Part shown: positions 60,576 to 64,000 of the stretch, piece by piece
Layout: each line of letters begins with the position of its first letter
Position numbering within the stretch: position 1 is the stretch's first letter
From: Arachis hypogaea
Taxonomy: Eukaryota > Streptophyta > Magnoliopsida > Fabales > Fabaceae
Reading direction: 5' to 3'
Assembly (NCBI RefSeq): GCF_003086295.3
Contig: NC_092038.1
Coordinates: 105,493,837 to 105,557,836, forward strand
Length of the DNA stretch: 64,000 nt
Program-made: the position numbers and the translations under genes
The notes under the pieces: model-generated
The model's input: the letters and a program-made list of their open reading frames with translations, nothing else
Told to the model about the DNA's origin: nothing
The model's database searches: none

Positions 60576-63500
60576 TGTAAAACCCGGTTAATTAACGGCT
60601 AATTAACCCATAAATGAGAATTTATTCTAGAAAGCCTAAAATGTGATTTTCATGGCTAAATGTGATAGAGGAGATTGAGACGAGAATTTTGGTACCAATT
60701 TTATAGAATTCGGACCAAGATTGGACCAAACGGGCCAAACCGGGCCAATTGGACCCAAAGTGGGCCCTTGGCCCAACATAACTTAACCAAAACCCTAGTT
60801 TTCAGCACTCTCTCTCCTCATTTGTTACACACACAAGCTGAAATTAGAGAGAAAGGGAGGAAGAACACTCTCTCAAGTTCTCTCCCTTGGTTGATCTTCA
60901 AATCACCATAACTTTTGATCTAGAGCTCCGATTTCCGCTCCGTTTGCGGCCACGCGTTCACCGTGGAGAGCTCTACAAAACCCATACAATCAATCTTGAG
61001 GTAAGCCACAAGTTTCTGTTCGAAATTCCAGCCCTTATTTTCGAGTTTCATGGGTGAAATGTTGAGATTTTGGGTTCTTTGATGTTATAGGACCCAACTC
61101 TCTTGAAGGAGAAGGTTAATCTTGTCTCCTTGGACCTTGGGTGTGGTAAGATTCTCAACCCTAGTGTATTTTGTTGTTTTATGATGTTTGGGTTTTGAGA
61201 TATTGTGTATGGGTATGATGGTTGTGGCTTAGGTTGTGTATATGTGAATATTGGAGCTTGATTGGTGATTTTAAAAAGCTTGGGAAGGGTTTGGTGGTGA
61301 AAAATCTGTTCTTGGAGGTATTGAGACCTTGAGAGCTTGTGGATAAGTGGTTTGGAAGTGCTCCGGTGGAGCTTGGGAAAATCGGCTAAGGTATGGTTTC
61401 GGTTTCCCGTATCTAATATATAATGTGGTAGGAAATACTTAGGCTAGAGGCCCTAAGATAGGCATTGAAATGTTGATGTTGTTGAATGATTGAGATATAT
61501 GATGTGGTCATATATGTGATGATGATTAATGATGCCTTGATGGTATGATGTATGAGAAATATGCATGTTGTGATATATGCTTGATGATTGGTTATGGTTG
61601 AATTGTGGGTTGAACCATGTTGATGGTGAGTATGATATTGATTGCGTACAATGATGATTTATTGGATTTGGTGTTGTTGAGAATTGGCATGAGGAAGAGT
61701 ATATGATATGTCAACATGTTTGAGTTTGAGCCACTTGGGTGAAGTGGGTTAGAATGATGAGATAGTGATTTTGTATATTGTGGTAAAGTGTCAATGTGTA
61801 AGTTGAGGAGGCTTAATGTTGAAATTGATATATTTTGATTGATTTCAAAGAAAAGGGATGAAAATGGCATGTTTTGATTGATTTTGAAAAGAGTTGGAAA
61901 TGGCTTGTTTGCAAATGGCACTTTGTGGTTTTTATGAAAAAATATGGTTTTTGGGCATACTTTGGTGGGACATAACTTGGACTACGAATCTCTGTTTTGT
62001 GCCAAATCTATTTAGAAATGAAATTGGATCCGGGATGTCCATGCCGTTCGAAGAACGGGTGAAAAACGATTTAAAATGAGAAAGTTATGTCCGTTGGAAG
62101 ATTAGGGTTTAAATTGGTGAATTCTGCAGCTTTTAACTTAGAAAATTTTTAGCAGAATGACCCCTTGCACGTGGGCGCACTTGGCGCGTGCACGCCGTTC
62201 TTCCCGAAAATGCCATCCACGCGTGAGCGTGATGTGCGCGGGCGCGCCGATTGTGCTGCACCCAATGCCCAGCCATTTTCCAGAGAGTCATGCCAGAACT
62301 GTGCCAGTGTTGTGCCTGGGGCATGAGAACGCCCACGCGTACGCGCCGATTTGGCAAAGTTTTAATCCACGCGGTAGCGTGCATGACGCTTGCGCGTCGA
62401 TGAAGTTTTTGAGGCCATCCACGCGTGCGCGTAGAGTGCGCGTACGCGCGGACCTGTTTTCATCCCAAAGTTGATTTTTGAGTTTTAAAAGCCAAATTTC
62501 ATACTTCTAAGCCTCCGATCTCACCACTTATATCTTAAATCATTATGATATGCCTAGCTATGAGAGAAGGAGCTAGTGGATGTGGTAACTTGCGAGTGAA
62601 GCAAGGGGAAAATGAATAATCAATGAGGATCATTGATGATTATGTGAGATGTGGAGGATGGTGGTGGAAGTGCTTGTTATGCCATTGGCCGAAGGGCCGT
62701 AATTGTTTATGAATTGGCTGGTTCTGGATTGAACCGTGAGCCGGAATAGCTATGTATGCTATGAATATTGGCTGGTTATGGATTTAACCGTGAGCCGGAT
62801 GGCTGATATGGATGTTGATCCATGGATGAGAATTCATGCATGTTTATGCTGAATTATTGATAATTGTGATTTGCACTTCCACTATCTGAGATACGAGTTT
62901 CCCTGGGTAGTAGCAGTGGCTAGCCACCACGTGCTCCAGGTTGAGACTTTATACTCTGTTGACCCTATGTCGTAAGTGTGGCCGGGCACTGTGAAAGACC
63001 CGGATGAGCTCGCCCCCGTAAATATTCACCAGTGAGGGTGATGGATATAGATCATGATTATGATCAAGTTTATGACGAGTATAACTCGAGTTGGGGATGC
63101 ATGACAGAGGGACAGTCCAATGGTTAGCGACCAGGACTTGTCGGGTTGGCTTTATAACCGACAAGATGATATCATCAGCCACTAGGGACAGGCATTCATC
63201 ATATGCATACTATATGAATTGTTTGAGATTGCCTATTTGACTGCATATTACTTGCTAATTGTCTAAATGCCTTGTTCCTAATTGTATATTTCTTGCTTGA
63301 TATAACTGTGTTTGCTATATTATACTCCTGCTGGTGGTTGGGAGGTCTGAAGGAATTGGAAAGGGAAGTATTAGTTAGACTGAAGTATCTTTAGTCAGAT
63401 GCCCTTTTTGGTTTAGCCTGTTTATAAGCTCTGATATTATTTGGAGGAAGTTCTAGGATTGCCTTCGGCTTTCCTCCATTATTATGTATTATATATGTGG

Positions 63501-63851
63501 AAGCTGTTACCATGCTGGGGACCTCTGGTTCTCACCCATGCGGATTTTGTGGTTTTCAGATGCAGGACGTGAGGTTTCTCGCTGAGGCATGCTGGAGACT
63601 TCTAGATTTGCGTAGATCCTTTGTATATATATAATCACGCGTTGGTTATCCTTGTTCGTTACGTTATCGATCGGAGTGTTGCGCTTTTGAGTTGCGGTTT
63701 TTGGTTACCCCCTTTTTTTACAAAGGCTCCTAGTTATAATCAATCTTTCATACTACTATACGTACTAATTTTTTTTATTTTAGAGGTCGTAATACCTTGC
63801 CATCTCTGAATTATGACTTAAGCATAAGACTCTGTATGGTAGGGTGTTACA
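60576..63851 (+). repeat. 3' LTR of gypsy-B
   Basis: 3,276 bp, preceded by the purine-rich attaggtgggtagaa. A 243-bp deletion relative to the 5' LTR is centred at about 63622, between two copies of tcctttgt that are both present in the 5' LTR. Confidence 0.94.
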
Positions 63852-64000
63852 AATAACATGGTGGTTGTGAAAGTAGAGATGCAAAAAATTCTTTGCCCCT
63901 TTTTTCAGAACCAACAGTATCATCAGATTCACAATAATCAAAAAGCAAATTTCAACATACAGAGATGTACATGGCAAGAAAAATCTCACAAGACTAAAAA
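63852..64000 (+). pseudogene. LINE2 ORF2 end fragment
   Basis: Starts with TSD aataa and continues acatggtggttgtg, readable as TWWL..K.RCKKFFAPFF, resembling the block after zf-RVT in plant L1 ORF2. Continues past the window end. Confidence 0.45.

Larger units (their letters stand above)
52317..63851 (+). mobile_element. gypsy-B: complete Ty3/gypsy (chromovirus-like) element
   Basis: 11,535 bp with a perfect TSD AATAA (52312-52316 and 63852-63856). LTRs 52317-55856 (3,540 bp) and 60576-63851 (3,276 bp), starting TGTAAAACCCGG and ending GTTGCA / GTTACA. By eye about 40 substitutions (roughly 1.2 percent) separate them; all 264 bp of length difference is explained by three deletions in the right copy (243, 17 and 4 bp). 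The primer site TGGTATCAGAGC (55860-55871) matches tRNA-iMet. Pol order is protease, RT, RNase H, integrase (gypsy), with a chromodomain-like tail, pointing to the Tekay/Del group (moderate confidence). Confidence 0.95.

Noticed and set aside
1..64000. CRISPR array, bacterial operons, rRNA or tRNA genes
   Set aside because: None seen; repeats are transposon or microsatellite in origin, and TGGTATCAGAGC matches are retrotransposon primer sites, not tRNA genes.

Overview
The window looks like intergenic and accessory DNA of a flowering plant, most likely a legume. The style of the repeats recalls peanut (Arachis), but that is inference from memory, not a search. It is AT-rich, has spliced genes with GT-AG introns, and most of it is transposable elements inserted into one another. 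Coordinates, target-site duplications (TSDs) and reading frames below were worked out by eye.

1-4092: AT-rich DNA with a 152-bp tandem duplication, a hAT-like non-autonomous element (713-2765) containing about 1.0 kb of homopyrimidine followed by 0.47 kb of homopurine DNA, and fragments of other repeats. 4093-10181: a complete young Ty1/copia element with two 551-bp LTRs differing at 3 sites and a perfect AATTT TSD. Its gag is open and its pol has one stop codon.

10187-20765: the only non-LTR, non-LINE gene space. A multi-exon + strand gene resembling the plant Ulp1/C48-protease-like family (11785-15034, probably frameshifted) faces a - strand FAR1/FHY3-related gene with a MULE-transposase core, SWIM finger and zinc knuckle (16659-19107, open through two coding exons). 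The tail-to-tail pair could be the remains of a MULE that carried a ULP-like gene, but I found no terminal inverted repeats.

20766-27184: a near full-length L1-type LINE (20886-27120) with a poly-A tail and a 16-bp TSD, inserted inside a roughly 185-bp MITE. A second intact copy of the MITE lies at 28471-28640.

27185-64000: one old, decayed L1-type LINE (called LINE2) is spread over nearly 37 kb by later insertions: the MITE, hAT-like DNA (29562-31355), an internally deleted Ty3/gypsy element (gypsy-A, 31739-39095), a very young Sirevirus-like Ty1/copia element on the - strand (41331-51551, TSD GAAGT) and a complete Ty3/gypsy chromovirus-like element (gypsy-B, 52317-63851, TSD AATAA). LINE2 coding sequence resumes after each insertion.

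Themes worth a second look: nearly all interior stop codons in the elements are TAG; the Sirevirus-like copy is young by its LTRs but already broken in its genes; and both gypsy families carry CpG-rich alternating purine-pyrimidine CGCGTACGCG clusters in otherwise AT-rich LTRs.
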